The translations under genes were made by a program, and so were the position numbers. Shown here one piece after another: positions 24,930 through 33,493 of a DNA stretch of 64,000 nt (its first letter is position 1; the number at the start of each line of letters is the position of its first letter). The notes beneath the pieces were generated by a model. That model had not been told where the DNA came from. It worked only from the letters and a program-made list of their open reading frames with translations, and did no database searches. Origin of the DNA: Dokdonia sinensis (GTDB taxonomy: Bacteria; Bacteroidota; Bacteroidia; Flavobacteriales; Flavobacteriaceae); NCBI RefSeq assembly GCF_003688895.1, contig NZ_REFV01000002.1, positions 300,918 through 364,917 of the forward strand, given 5' to 3'.

Positions 24930-27728
24930 ATGAAGCAATTTATGTTTTCTCTTTTATTCTTGATTGCTGGACTACCTGTCCTTGCACAATCTAGCGTAAA
25001 AGGAAAAGTAATCGATGCGATTACAACAGAAGCGCTGCCAGATGTAGAAGTATCTATACAAGGTAGTAACCGCTCTATCCAGACAGACGGTAATGGAATC
25101 TTTATGCTCGAAAATGTAGCGCCAGGAGATCAGATTTTAGTAGTAGTGAAGAATGGTTTTATCACAAAACGTCTCCCTATTGTGGCTCAGGATGGTCAAG
25201 TCCTAAACATCGAATCTATTTTAATGGATGTCGACGTGAGTGCTGAGCAGGAACAGATTGGACTAATTTCTTTATCTGATAACGAGGTGTCTAATGATGA
25301 TGATGACTCGGGAAGTTTTAACGTATCTGGTCTTCTAACAGCATCTAGAGATGTATTTTTAAATGCTGCCGCATTTGATTTTTCTGCTACATTTTTCCGC
25401 CCACGTGGATTGGATAATGCAAACGGCAAGGTCTTGATTAATGGTATTGAGATGAACAAGCAGTTTAACGGTCGCCCTCAATGGGGGAACTGGGGTGGAC
25501 TTAATGACGTACAGCGTAACAGAGAATTCTCTATGGGGATCACGCCTAATGAATACTCTTTTGGAGGTCTGGCAGGAACTACGAATATTATAATGAGAGC
25601 TTCACAAGAGCGTCAGGGTGGGCGTATATCATATGCCGCAGGAAACCGTTCGTACACTGGACGAGTGATGGCAAGTTACAGTTCTGGTCTAACAGCTAGT
25701 GGCTGGGCATATACATTTCTTGCCTCAAGACGTTTTGGTGATGAAGGATATCAGGATGGTACACTTTACGATGCAAACTCATTTTCGGCTAGTGTGGAGA
25801 AGAAGATAAATGATAACCATAGCCTTAACTTAACGGCTTTCTATACTCCTAACCGAAGAGGAAGAAGTACAGCAATTACTCAAGAGGTTTTTGACCTAAA
25901 AGGAAGAAGATATAATCCTTTTTGGGGCTATCAGGATGGAGAAATACGCAATTCTAGAATCCGTGAGATAGAGGAGCCTGTGATTATGTTAAATCACTAC
26001 TGGAACGTTTCTGAAAAAACGTCTATCAATACAAACCTTGGTTACCAGTTTGGATCTATTAAAAATGGTCGTATAGATAATGGTCGTTTTAGAAACCCAA
26101 CTCCAGAATATTATCAAAACCTCCCGAGTTTCTTTTTACAAGACGAGAACCCAACTTCTACAGATTTCCAAAATGCATTTCTTGCACAACGCGAGTTTGT
26201 GGCCGATGGACAATTAGATTGGGACGAAATATACAGACGTAATTTAAATGCCGCTACAAATGGAGAGCTAGCAAACATCATTCTTCAGAATGATGTGATA
26301 GATGATACGCAGCTTTCTGCAAACGTTCTTTTAAATTCACAGCTTTCGGACAACATCACTTTTAGTGGTAATGTGGCCTACAGAGGTCTTAAAAGCGAGA
26401 ACTATGCAGAGGTAAGTGACCTTCTAGGAGCAAACGGCTTCTTAGACATAGATAACTTTGCTGTGCAAGAGAGTCAAGATGGAGCTCAAGGTGCACTAGC
26501 ACAAAGTGATGTGCGTAATCCTAATCGTGTTGTGACTGAAGGTGATCGATATAAATATAATTATGAGATTGATGCTACGGTGATCTCATCTTTTGCGCAA
26601 GCAGTATTTAAGTATAGTAAAGTAGATTTTCATTTAGGTGCAAATTATTCTAACACCTCGTACCAGAGAAATGGTCTTTATGAGAATGGAAACTTTCAAG
26701 GAGCGCGCTCTTTTGGAGAAAGTGAGGAACTTGACTTTTCTAATTATGGTGTAAAAGGTGGATTAACCTATAAAGTATCAGGGCGTCACTTAATAGACTT
26801 GAATGCTGCATATTATACAGAAGCTCCGGGAATTAGAAACTCATTTAGTAATGCACGTCAAAACAACGATGTGGTAATAGGATTAGAAAGCGAGAAAATT
26901 CAGTCCTTAGACCTGAGTTACATTTTTAGATCACCTATTGTAAAGGCTAGGGTAACTGGTTTTTATGCTGGGTTTGAAGATGGTACAGACATTGGTTTTT
27001 ATTTTACTGAAGATCTCGCCACATTAGGGAGTGAGAACGGTAGTGCTTTTGTACAAGAAGTATTAACTAATGTAGAGCGTCGCAATGTAGGTGTAGAACT
27101 TGGTGTTGAGGCGCAAGTAACCCCAACGGTAAAACTCAAAGCAGCGGCTTCAGTAGGACAGAATCTATATACCAATAATCCTAATCTTTACTTAACAAGT
27201 GACGATTTTGAAGGGGCATTGAGTTTTGGAGATGGGACGACTAAGCTAGAAAATTATCACGTTGCTGGTGGGCCAGAGCGTGCTTATCAAATAGGTTTTG
27301 AGTACCGCGATCCAGACTTCTGGTGGGTAGGTGCTACGACTAACTATTTTTCAAATGCATACATCGATATCAGTAATCTTGCAAGATCAGATGCTTTTGC
27401 TCTTGATTCTGACGGATTACCATTTAACGATTATGACCCTGCTGCAGCGCGTAATTTGCTAACGCAACAAGAGTTTGACGATTACTTTTTAGTAAATATT
27501 GTAGGAGGAAAATCTTGGAAAATAGATGATTACTTCGTTGGTTTCTTTGCAACCATAAATAACGTGCTTAATGAGGAATATATTACTGGAGGTTTTGAGC
27601 AGTCTCGTGTTGCAAACTTCCGTAATGCAAGCGAGGATCAAGGTAGAGAAAACGGTCCTGTCTTTGGACCCCGCTATTTCTTCGGAAATGGAACAACGTA
27701 TTATGTAAATGCTTACATACGTTTCTAA
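24930..27728 (+). CDS. TonB-dependent receptor with carboxypeptidase-regulatory domain
   Basis: 932-residue outer-membrane receptor. Signal peptide (cleavage near VLAQSSV, about 20), CarboxypepD_reg-like domain (about 22-105, VKGKVIDAITTEALPDVEVS), an acidic linker, a plug (about 130-240, FNVSGLLTASRDVFLNAAAF) and a barrel ending in TTYYVNAYIRF. It lies 30 bases ahead of a DUF5689 lipoprotein gene and is divergent from a secreted EEP-fold enzyme. This three-gene set looks like an uptake locus in which the enzyme cleaves and the receptor imports; the imported substance is not evident. Confidence 0.92.
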   Translation: MKQFMFSLLFLIAGLPVLAQSSVKGKVIDAITTEALPDVEVSIQGSNRSIQTDGNGIFMLENVAPGDQILVVVKNGFITKRLPIVAQDGQVLNIESILMDVDVSAEQEQIGLISLSDNEVSNDDDDSGSFNVSGLLTASRDVFLNAAAFDFSATFFRPRGLDNANGKVLINGIEMNKQFNGRPQWGNWGGLNDVQRNREFSMGITPNEYSFGGLAGTTNIIMRASQERQGGRISYAAGNRSYTGRVMASYSSGLTASGWAYTFLASRRFGDEGYQDGTLYDANSFSASVEKKINDNHSLNLTAFYTPNRRGRSTAITQEVFDLKGRRYNPFWGYQDGEIRNSRIREIEEPVIMLNHYWNVSEKTSINTNLGYQFGSIKNGRIDNGRFRNPTPEYYQNLPSFFLQDENPTSTDFQNAFLAQREFVADGQLDWDEIYRRNLNAATNGELANIILQNDVIDDTQLSANVLLNSQLSDNITFSGNVAYRGLKSENYAEVSDLLGANGFLDIDNFAVQESQDGAQGALAQSDVRNPNRVVTEGDRYKYNYEIDATVISSFAQAVFKYSKVDFHLGANYSNTSYQRNGLYENGNFQGARSFGESEELDFSNYGVKGGLTYKVSGRHLIDLNAAYYTEAPGIRNSFSNARQNNDVVIGLESEKIQSLDLSYIFRSPIVKARVTGFYAGFEDGTDIGFYFTEDLATLGSENGSAFVQEVLTNVERRNVGVELGVEAQVTPTVKLKAAASVGQNLYTNNPNLYLTSDDFEGALSFGDGTTKLENYHVAGGPERAYQIGFEYRDPDFWWVGATTNYFSNAYIDISNLARSDAFALDSDGLPFNDYDPAAARNLLTQQEFDDYFLVNIVGGKSWKIDDYFVGFFATINNVLNEEYITGGFEQSRVANFRNASEDQGRENGPVFGPRYFFGNGTTYYVNAYIRF

Positions 27729-27758
27729 TAGATACAACAACAAAAGAATATAACGATT

Positions 27759-29207
27759 ATGAAAACAAATAGTATAACAAAAATTTTCACGCTACTTTTT
27801 GCTGTTGTAGCGCTAGTAGGGTGTGTGAACGATGATGAGTTTAATGTACCAGATCTCTCGGTTACTGAGCCTATTCTTGATGGCGAAGTAATCACTATAG
27901 ATGCTCTAGTAGATTTATATCTTCAAGCTCTAAACGATGAAGCAGATGATTTAGGAATAAACCCAAATAACACAGCGGCAATCGAGGAACTACGTGATGG
28001 ATTTACATTAGATCTTTCGGATAATGATCAATTCATTTCTGGATTTGTAATTAGCTCTGATGAGAACGGAAACTTCTTTGAAGAGATCATTATTCAAAAC
28101 AATGCTTCGGCAGCAACGACGGGCGTAAGAGTACTTATAGATGTAAGTCCTTTATTCACTTCGTATGAATTCGGACGTAAAGTGTTTGTAAAACTTGGCG
28201 GACTGCACATAGGAGATAGTAATGGTGTACTTACATTAGGCGTAGGAACTGGTCTAGAAAAAATAGCACCGCCAGTACGTGAGGAGTTCATAAGAAGATC
28301 TACAGAAATTGCTACAATCGTTCCTAATGAAGTAGCTATTTCAGATTTTTCTGAAGCATTAGAAAACACATACGTAAAAGTTTCTAACGTTCAGTTTAGA
28401 AAAGAAGATGTAGTGGAGCAGTCACTAACTTATGCTGGAGAGGCTACAGATCAGTTTGACGGTGAGCGTATCGTTACAAGTTGCGACTCTAACGCACAAA
28501 CGGTATTAAGCACCAGTACGTTTTCTTCTTTTAAATCTATCGCACTACCTTCAGGCCGTGGTAGCATAGAAGCAGTACTTACTAGAAACTTTTTTGGAGA
28601 TACCTTTAATCTTGCGATTAACAATAATACTGCTGTAAACTTTGATAGTGAAGAGCGTTGTGATCCAGAAGTGCTAGAATGTGAAGGAGAAGCAGTGCAA
28701 GGTCCTACAACCGTATTTATCGAAAACTTTTCAGGAATAAACGATGAAGACGAGCTGGATGGTACTTGGACTAACGTAAATGTAAGTGGTGGTGACACTC
28801 GCTTTATCCTAGACGACTTTAATAACAACAACTATCTACGTATTTCTGGATTTAATACAGATGAAGATCCGTTAAATGTATGGTTAGTAACTCCAGCGAT
28901 CAACCTTGATGCAAATGACGGTGAGGCACTTTCTTTTGATATTCAAGCCGCTTTTGACAATGGTAAGATTCTTAAGGCTTTCATTACTACGTCTTACACA
29001 GGAGACCCGACAACAACAGAGTGGACGCAAATCGATGCAAATATCCCTTCTGGACCATCTAGTGGATTTGGAGATTTTGAGTCTTCTGGACTAATTAATA
29101 TTGAATGTTTGAGCGGTGACCTCAATGTAGGTTTTCTTTATGAAGGAGCAGATCCTAGCGCGACAACACGTTATCACGTTGATAATGTACGTGTGACAGC
29201 AAACTAG
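27759..29207 (+). CDS. DUF5689 surface lipoprotein with C-terminal jelly-roll domain
   Basis: 482 residues. Lipobox VALVGCVNDDE with an acidic export tag; DUF5689 OB-like region (about 45-285, FISGFVISSDENGNFFEEII, VFVKLGGLHIGD), then a choice-of-anchor-J-like beta domain (about 305-480, TVFIENFSGINDEDELDGTW, VWLVTPAINLDANDGEALSF). Translationally close to the receptor gene (30-base gap), so it is probably the surface partner of that receptor. Binding partner unknown. Confidence 0.87.
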   Translation: MKTNSITKIFTLLFAVVALVGCVNDDEFNVPDLSVTEPILDGEVITIDALVDLYLQALNDEADDLGINPNNTAAIEELRDGFTLDLSDNDQFISGFVISSDENGNFFEEIIIQNNASAATTGVRVLIDVSPLFTSYEFGRKVFVKLGGLHIGDSNGVLTLGVGTGLEKIAPPVREEFIRRSTEIATIVPNEVAISDFSEALENTYVKVSNVQFRKEDVVEQSLTYAGEATDQFDGERIVTSCDSNAQTVLSTSTFSSFKSIALPSGRGSIEAVLTRNFFGDTFNLAINNNTAVNFDSEERCDPEVLECEGEAVQGPTTVFIENFSGINDEDELDGTWTNVNVSGGDTRFILDDFNNNNYLRISGFNTDEDPLNVWLVTPAINLDANDGEALSFDIQAAFDNGKILKAFITTSYTGDPTTTEWTQIDANIPSGPSSGFGDFESSGLINIECLSGDLNVGFLYEGADPSATTRYHVDNVRVTAN

Positions 29208-29218
29208 TCTTGTTTGTT

Positions 29219-29231
29219 CGCTTTCGCGAAA
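29219..29231. repeat. palindrome copy, intergenic, right end degenerate
   Basis: 13/16 match, located between the DUF5689 stop codon and its terminator. Confidence 0.8.
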
Positions 29232-29237
29232 AATTTT

Positions 29238-29270
29238 AAAACCCTCACAACCTAGCGTTGTGAGGGTTTT
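29238..29270 (+). terminator. terminator after the receptor/DUF5689 unit
   Basis: Stem AAAACCCTCACAAC...GTTGTGAGGGTTTT of about 13-14 bp with a 5-base loop, followed by a T-rich stretch. Confidence 0.88.
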
Positions 29271-29296
29271 GTATTTTTAGTCTATAAAATGATTTT

Positions 29297-29599
29297 ATGG
29301 AGCTTCCTTACTACGCCGTTATTTTTACTTCAAAGCAAACCAGTGTTAACCGTGACTATCAGATGGCAGCACAGCACCTCGAGGAACTAGCACAAGGAAT
29401 GTCAGGCTTTCTAGGAATAGACCACGCCAGGGCAGATATAGGCATTACCATAAGCTACTGGAAAACCTTAGAAGATATTGCGCGGTGGAAAGCACAAAGA
29501 GATCATCAAGAAGCACAAAAGAAAGGGAAGTCGCAATGGTATGAGCAATATCGTGTGAGGATATGCAAGGTGGAAAGGGAGTATGGGTTTGACCGATAG
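29297..29599 (+). CDS. antibiotic biosynthesis monooxygenase-type (ABM) small protein
   Basis: 100 residues with the ferredoxin-like dimeric alpha-beta fold of the ABM family: YYAVIFTSKQT, FLGIDHARADIGITISYWKT, LEDIARWKAQRDHQEAQKKG. Homologues include quinol monooxygenases and heme-degrading enzymes, but many are uncharacterised, so the reaction cannot be assigned. Single gene, directly upstream of the DUF559-associated repeat on the convergent side. Confidence 0.85.
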   Translation: MELPYYAVIFTSKQTSVNRDYQMAAQHLEELAQGMSGFLGIDHARADIGITISYWKTLEDIARWKAQRDHQEAQKKGKSQWYEQYRVRICKVEREYGFDR

Positions 29600-29613
29600 T
29601 GCCACCACGAGAA

Positions 29614-29775
29614 TTCCCACCCACTATGTGGGAGGGAAGGAATTTACCGAAGGTAAAGGAAGGATGGGGTGTTTAGAATCTTGGATTAAATTAGTTTAAC
29701 TGTATTTAATTACCATCCAAACACCCCACTCCGTCCACGCCAGTGGCGTGGCCACCTCTCCCACATAGTGGGCGA
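29614..29775. repeat. long imperfect inverted repeat, left of the DUF559 gene
   Basis: Arm 29614-29675 (containing CCCACTATGTGGGAG and GGATGGGGTGTTT) is roughly the reverse complement of arm 29718-29775 (AAACACCCCACTCCGTCC ... CTCCCACATAGTGGG). Each arm has its own small palindrome. It shares internal words such as ACCGAAGGT with the element at 30198-30350. Confidence 0.8.
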
Positions 29776-29793
29776 GGACCTACAGGCCTTTTC

Positions 29794-30171
29794 CTAATTT
29801 TCGGCACGAAAATTATCAACGATATCTTTTAACACAGAAGGCATCAGTTCAAATACCATTTTATTCTCAAAACGGAGCACCTTGAAGCCTTTAGATTCTA
29901 GATATTCATCACGTTTTTCATCTCTTTCTTCGCCATTAAGAGTTGTATGCGGTTCTCCATCTAATTCTATAATAAGTTTCTCAGAAGAACAAAAGAAATC
30001 TACTACGAAGGGGCCTATACCGTGTTGTCTCCTGAATTTTCTTCCTGCGAGTTGTCTCTTGCTTAAATGCTTCCATAAGAAGGCCTCTGCGGGAGTGGCG
30101 TTGTTACGTAGGTGCTTTCTTAAATCTCGGGTTTCGGGCGGGTCGTGAGGTTTTGGATCTTTGAATTTCAT
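29794..30171 (-). CDS. DUF559 (VSR-like endonuclease fold) protein
   Basis: 125 residues. The DUF559 core is clear: LRKHLRNNATPAEAFLWKHL, QLAGRKFRRQHGIGPFVVDF, KLIIELDGEPHTT and VLRFENKMVFELMPSVLKDI. The fold is that of very-short-patch/PD-(D/E)XK nucleases, with acidic residues in VVDFF and IIELDG as likely metal ligands. The cellular role is not established. The gene sits exactly between two related hairpin elements (29614-29775 and 30198-30350), suggesting that gene and repeats form one unit. Confidence 0.9.
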   Translation of the reverse strand: MKFKDPKPHDPPETRDLRKHLRNNATPAEAFLWKHLSKRQLAGRKFRRQHGIGPFVVDFFCSSEKLIIELDGEPHTTLNGEERDEKRDEYLESKGFKVLRFENKMVFELMPSVLKDIVDNFRAEN

Positions 30172-30197
30172 AATACTATTAAATTATTAAGATAGAA

Positions 30198-30350
30198 GTT
30201 CCCCTCCCGTGTGCGGGAGGGGTGGCTTAACCGAAGGTGAAGTCGGGGTGGGGAGTGAGATGTTTACAACATTGTTTTTTTGTTGAAAACACTCCCCACC
30301 CCTTTCTTGGCACAGCCAATTCATTCCCCTCCCGCACACGGGAGGGGAGC
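30198..30350. repeat. long imperfect inverted repeat, right of the DUF559 gene
   Basis: Arm 30198-30257 (CCCCTCCCGTGTGCGGGAGG ... GGGGTGGGGAGTG) and arm 30289-30350 (CACTCCCCACCCC ... CTCCCGCACACGGGAGGGG) are reverse complements over both ends. The centre is AT-rich. Confidence 0.85.
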
Positions 30351-30376
30351 TGTTGCATTATTTTTGCAAGCAAAAA

Positions 30377-32482
30377 TCAAGATTCGCTATTCCCCATATA
30401 CAACCCCAATTTTATCTTCCAGTAGGGAATTTCTTCTTTAAAAAACTCAAAATAAGACTTCAGTTTTTCTGAATCTTCTACTTGAGACGTGGCGTTGTTT
30501 ATTTTTTCAACTTCCTCTGGGGAGATGAATTGATAAAAGTCTACTTCCATTCCGTCCTCGTGAAGTTTCATAAGATGATTATGAATTGAACCTATAGTAA
30601 GGTCACGAGCTTCGGCGATTTCTTCTAAGGTCAGACCGTCCTCAATCAGTTTTTGGGTTTCTTGTATCGTTTTTCCAGCTTTTTGAGGTTTGGGTTTATG
30701 GAGATGTGCGTTAATAAGCTTTAAGAAATCTGGCGCATATTTTTCCATTTTGGCTTGACCCACACCCGATATTTCTAGGAACTCCTCGGGAGTTCGTGGC
30801 TCTTGGTCTTCCATATCTTTAAGGCTGGCATCGGAGAAAACGACATAAGCAGGAACATTTGCTTCTCTAGCAAGCTCAGCACGGAGTTCTCGCAGTTTTT
30901 CGAAGAGTGTGCCTTTCGGCTTTTTGGGTTTGCGTTCTTTTGTAGGGGCTTCCACCTTTGGCTGAAGGAGGTTTGCAAGCTGGACGTTCTTACCTTTAAA
31001 CAGCACATCGTTTGCAAGTGGGGTTAAAAGTAATCTTCCGCTTTCGCGAAAGCGTATTTCTAACAATCCCAAGTTCACAAGCTGTATCACATACTGCTGA
31101 AGGTCTCGCCACGGCACTGTTTTCAGGGCGCCGTAGGTTTTAATGTTTTGGTAGCCTTTGTCAAAAACTTGTGCGTTTTGAGAACCGCGCAACACGTCGA
31201 TGACCGTCCCTAAGGCCTCCTGCTCCTTTAATCTGGCTACGCCCGAAAGGACCTTTTGCGCCAGTACGGTTCCGTCAAAATACTCTGGTTTGTTCTTACA
31301 AATGTCGCAATTGCCACAATCCTCCAAGAGATACTCGCCAAAGTAATTGATCAAAATCTTGCGCCTACAACTGAGCGCCTCTGCATACTGTTGCATACGC
31401 TCCAGCTTTGCCAGCTGGTACTCGGCATTTGTGGCGTCGTCTATAAAACGGCGCAGTTGCATCGTGTCTGCATAGCTGTAAAAGAGTACGGTATGCGACG
31501 GCAGTCCGTCCCGGCCCGCCCGACCTATTTCCTGGTAGTAACCCTCTAGATTTTTGGGCATATTGTAGTGAATGACCCAGCGCACGTTGCTTTTATCGAT
31601 CCCCATCCCAAAGGCAATAGTGGCAACGATGATGGGCGTGGTATCGTCTAGAAACTCCTCTTGGACTTTAGTGCGCTCTTCGGCGGTCATTCCCGCGTGG
31701 TAGGCTTTGGCGGTATGACCATTAGAGCGCAATTTTTCGGCAAGACTTTCAGTGCTTTTTCTAGAAAGGCAGTAAATGATGCCTGATTCAAACGGGTGAG
31801 CATCCAGAAATTTAAGAATTTGCTCGTTACGTTTTTGACCAGGGCGCACATCTAAAAATAAGTTAGGTCGGTCAAAGGAAGAGATATATTTTCTTGCTCG
31901 AGCGATACCCAACTGTTGTGCGATATCATCTTGGGTAGACCTGTCTGCCGTTGCCGTGAGCGCAATGAGTGGTGTGCCAATGAAACGCTTTTTAAGATAG
32001 CCTAGCTGAGTGTACGCAGGCCTAAAATCGTGACCCCAGGAAGAGATGCAATGCGCCTCGTCTACCGCAATGAGACTGATTTTTGCGAGACTTAGTACGT
32101 TATCTAAAAGCGACAAACTCTCTGGCGCAACATAGATTAAATCCAGTTTATCATCCCGTAAGTCCTGTAATACTTGCTGAGTTTCTTCCTGGGCCTGTGT
32201 GCTGTTGTAGTAGGACGCTTTTATTCCGTTTGCTCGAAGGGCATCTACTTGATCCTTCATAAGTGCGATAAGTGGTGAGATCACAATCGCAGTTCCCTCC
32301 AGCGCAAGCGCTGGTAGCTGGAAACACATCGACTTACCACCACCCGTAGGCATAATGACCAGCGCATCCTGACCGTCACATACCGCTTCAATAATTTCCT
32401 GCTGATTAGGGCGGAAGTTATCGTATCCAAAATGGGTTTTTAAGAGTGTGTGTAGGGTTTGTGTTGTAGGCGTTTCGGTCAT
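30377..32482 (-). CDS. recQ: ATP-dependent DNA helicase RecQ
   Basis: 701-residue 3'-5' helicase for recombination and replication-fork repair. It has Walker A MPTGGGKSMCF, DEAH box VDEAHCISSWGHDFRPAY, helicase C domain (RAGRDGLPS), a zinc-binding site (CRRKILINYFGE ... CGNCDIC), a winged-helix RQC domain, an HRDC domain (about 530-600, VPAYVVFSDASLKDME) and a C-terminal helix-turn-helix tail (TLEEIAEARDLTIGSIHNHL), an extra module common in Bacteroidota RecQ. The ATG at 32482 was chosen; the 30-codon in-frame extension reads into a repeat. A palindrome copy encodes RFRES in the RQC region. Confidence 0.96.
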   Translation of the reverse strand: MTETPTTQTLHTLLKTHFGYDNFRPNQQEIIEAVCDGQDALVIMPTGGGKSMCFQLPALALEGTAIVISPLIALMKDQVDALRANGIKASYYNSTQAQEETQQVLQDLRDDKLDLIYVAPESLSLLDNVLSLAKISLIAVDEAHCISSWGHDFRPAYTQLGYLKKRFIGTPLIALTATADRSTQDDIAQQLGIARARKYISSFDRPNLFLDVRPGQKRNEQILKFLDAHPFESGIIYCLSRKSTESLAEKLRSNGHTAKAYHAGMTAEERTKVQEEFLDDTTPIIVATIAFGMGIDKSNVRWVIHYNMPKNLEGYYQEIGRAGRDGLPSHTVLFYSYADTMQLRRFIDDATNAEYQLAKLERMQQYAEALSCRRKILINYFGEYLLEDCGNCDICKNKPEYFDGTVLAQKVLSGVARLKEQEALGTVIDVLRGSQNAQVFDKGYQNIKTYGALKTVPWRDLQQYVIQLVNLGLLEIRFRESGRLLLTPLANDVLFKGKNVQLANLLQPKVEAPTKERKPKKPKGTLFEKLRELRAELAREANVPAYVVFSDASLKDMEDQEPRTPEEFLEISGVGQAKMEKYAPDFLKLINAHLHKPKPQKAGKTIQETQKLIEDGLTLEEIAEARDLTIGSIHNHLMKLHEDGMEVDFYQFISPEEVEKINNATSQVEDSEKLKSYFEFFKEEIPYWKIKLGLYMGNSES
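31039..31054. repeat. palindrome copy inside recQ
   Basis: 16/16 match, read on the minus strand as RFRES (LEIRFRESGRLLL). Confidence 0.9.
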
Positions 32483-32525
32483 TTTGTAAAGGTAGCGATT
32501 GTTTGATTTTATTGGTTCTAAACTG

Positions 32526-32675
32526 CACCCTTCGGCTACGCTCAGGGTTCGGATTGGTTCATCGTCTATCACCCTTCGACTACGCTCAGGGTTCGGGTTC
32601 TTAAGTTTGAGAAAGACTGAGCGTAGCGAACGATGATTGACCCGAAGCGATGCCTGAGCGGAGTCGAAGGCGGAG
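32526..32675. repeat. long repeat, copy 1, left of the GIY-YIG gene
   Basis: About 150 bp, beginning CACCCTTCGGCTACGCTCAG and ending CCTGAGCGGAGTCGAAGGCG. The ends are inverted versions of each other, and an internal second copy of CCCTTCGACTACGCTCAGGG is present. In direct orientation with 33005-33153. Confidence 0.88.
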
Positions 32676-32680
32676 GACTC

Positions 32681-32986
32681 TTATCTCAAAAGATAGTGCG
32701 TTTCATTCTGACATTGCGAGTAGAGGTGCAAGTCTTTCATTCTACCTGAAATAAGTGCTTCTTTCTTAGCTCTCGACCATTTTTGGATTTGTTTTTCTCT
32801 ATAAAAAGCGTAGTCAACTCTTGGGTATACTTCGTAGTATAATATTCTTACAGGTGGATGCTTTCTTGTATGATTAGCTCCTTGTCCAGCAAGGTGTTCT
32901 TTCCATCTCTTTTTTAGATTAATTGTGCTTCCTGTATAATAACTATTGTCGCTACACAAGAGAATGTATGTGTATCCTTTAGGCAT
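32681..32986 (-). CDS. GIY-YIG nuclease family protein
   Basis: 101 residues, a stand-alone UvrC-type GIY-YIG domain: GYTYILLCSDNSYYTGSTIN, then WKEHLAGQGANHTRKHPPVR and YREKQIQKWSRAKKEALI. Members are small nucleases or DNA-binding proteins of mostly unknown role. It lies between two near-identical 150-bp repeats in direct orientation with almost no other DNA between, five bases from the left one and 18 from the right one, which suggests a mobile or selfish unit rather than an operon member. Confidence 0.9.
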   Translation of the reverse strand: MPKGYTYILLCSDNSYYTGSTINLKKRWKEHLAGQGANHTRKHPPVRILYYEVYPRVDYAFYREKQIQKWSRAKKEALISGRMKDLHLYSQCQNETHYLLR

Positions 32987-33004
32987 AGTTTAAGTTTATA
33001 ATTC

Positions 33005-33153
33005 CACCCTTCTGCTGCGCTCAGGGTTTGGGTTGCTCCATTGCAGGTCACCCTTCGACTACGCTCAGGGTTCGAGTTCTCAAGTTTGAGAAAGACTGAG
33101 CGTAGCGAACGATGCCTGAGCCAAGCGATGCCTGAGCGGAGTCGAAGGCGGAG
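33005..33153. repeat. long repeat, copy 2, right of the GIY-YIG gene
   Basis: Same order of blocks as 32526-32675, including the shared central word AAGTTTGAGAAAGACTGAGC. It ends one base before the ssb stop codon. Confidence 0.88.
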
Positions 33154-33154
33154 T

Positions 33155-33493
33155 TTAGTTGTTTTTACCAAGCATCAAAAGCTCGTTACATACAATCTCT
33201 GTCATATATCTTTTGATTCCGTCTTTATCTTCCCAGGAGCGGTTGGTGAGTTTACCTTCTATGGCGATTTCTTGTCCTTTAGTGACGTAGCTCTTCACAA
33301 CTTTTACGAGACCACCTCTTACAGTTACGTTGTGCCAGTAGGTACGCTCCACTTTCTGACCGTTTTGGTCTTTATAGGAGTCGTCTGTAGCCATTGAGAA
33401 ATTGGCAATTTTGTTTCCATCAGGGAAGGTTTTGATTTCTGGATCCTGACCTAGTCTTCCGATTAATTGTACTTTGTTACGTAATGCGTTCAT
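33155..33493 (-). CDS. ssb: single-stranded DNA-binding protein
   Basis: 112 residues, OB fold: MNALRNKVQLIGRLGQDPEI, NFSMATDDSYK, TYWHNVTVRGGLVKVVKSYV and KGQEIAIEGKLTNRSWEDKD. It ends at LMLGKNN, without the flexible linker and acidic DDDxPF-type tip that recruits partner proteins in replicative SSBs, so it may be an accessory SSB. The stop abuts the right GIY-YIG-associated repeat, so a lost C-terminus through repeat insertion is also possible. Transcribed toward recQ. Confidence 0.93.
   Translation of the reverse strand: MNALRNKVQLIGRLGQDPEIKTFPDGNKIANFSMATDDSYKDQNGQKVERTYWHNVTVRGGLVKVVKSYVTKGQEIAIEGKLTNRSWEDKDGIKRYMTEIVCNELLMLGKNN

Noticed and set aside
29614..33153. CRISPR-like array from clustered repeats
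   Set aside because: Repeats are few, long, imperfect and separated by genes; there are no regular spacers and no cas genes.
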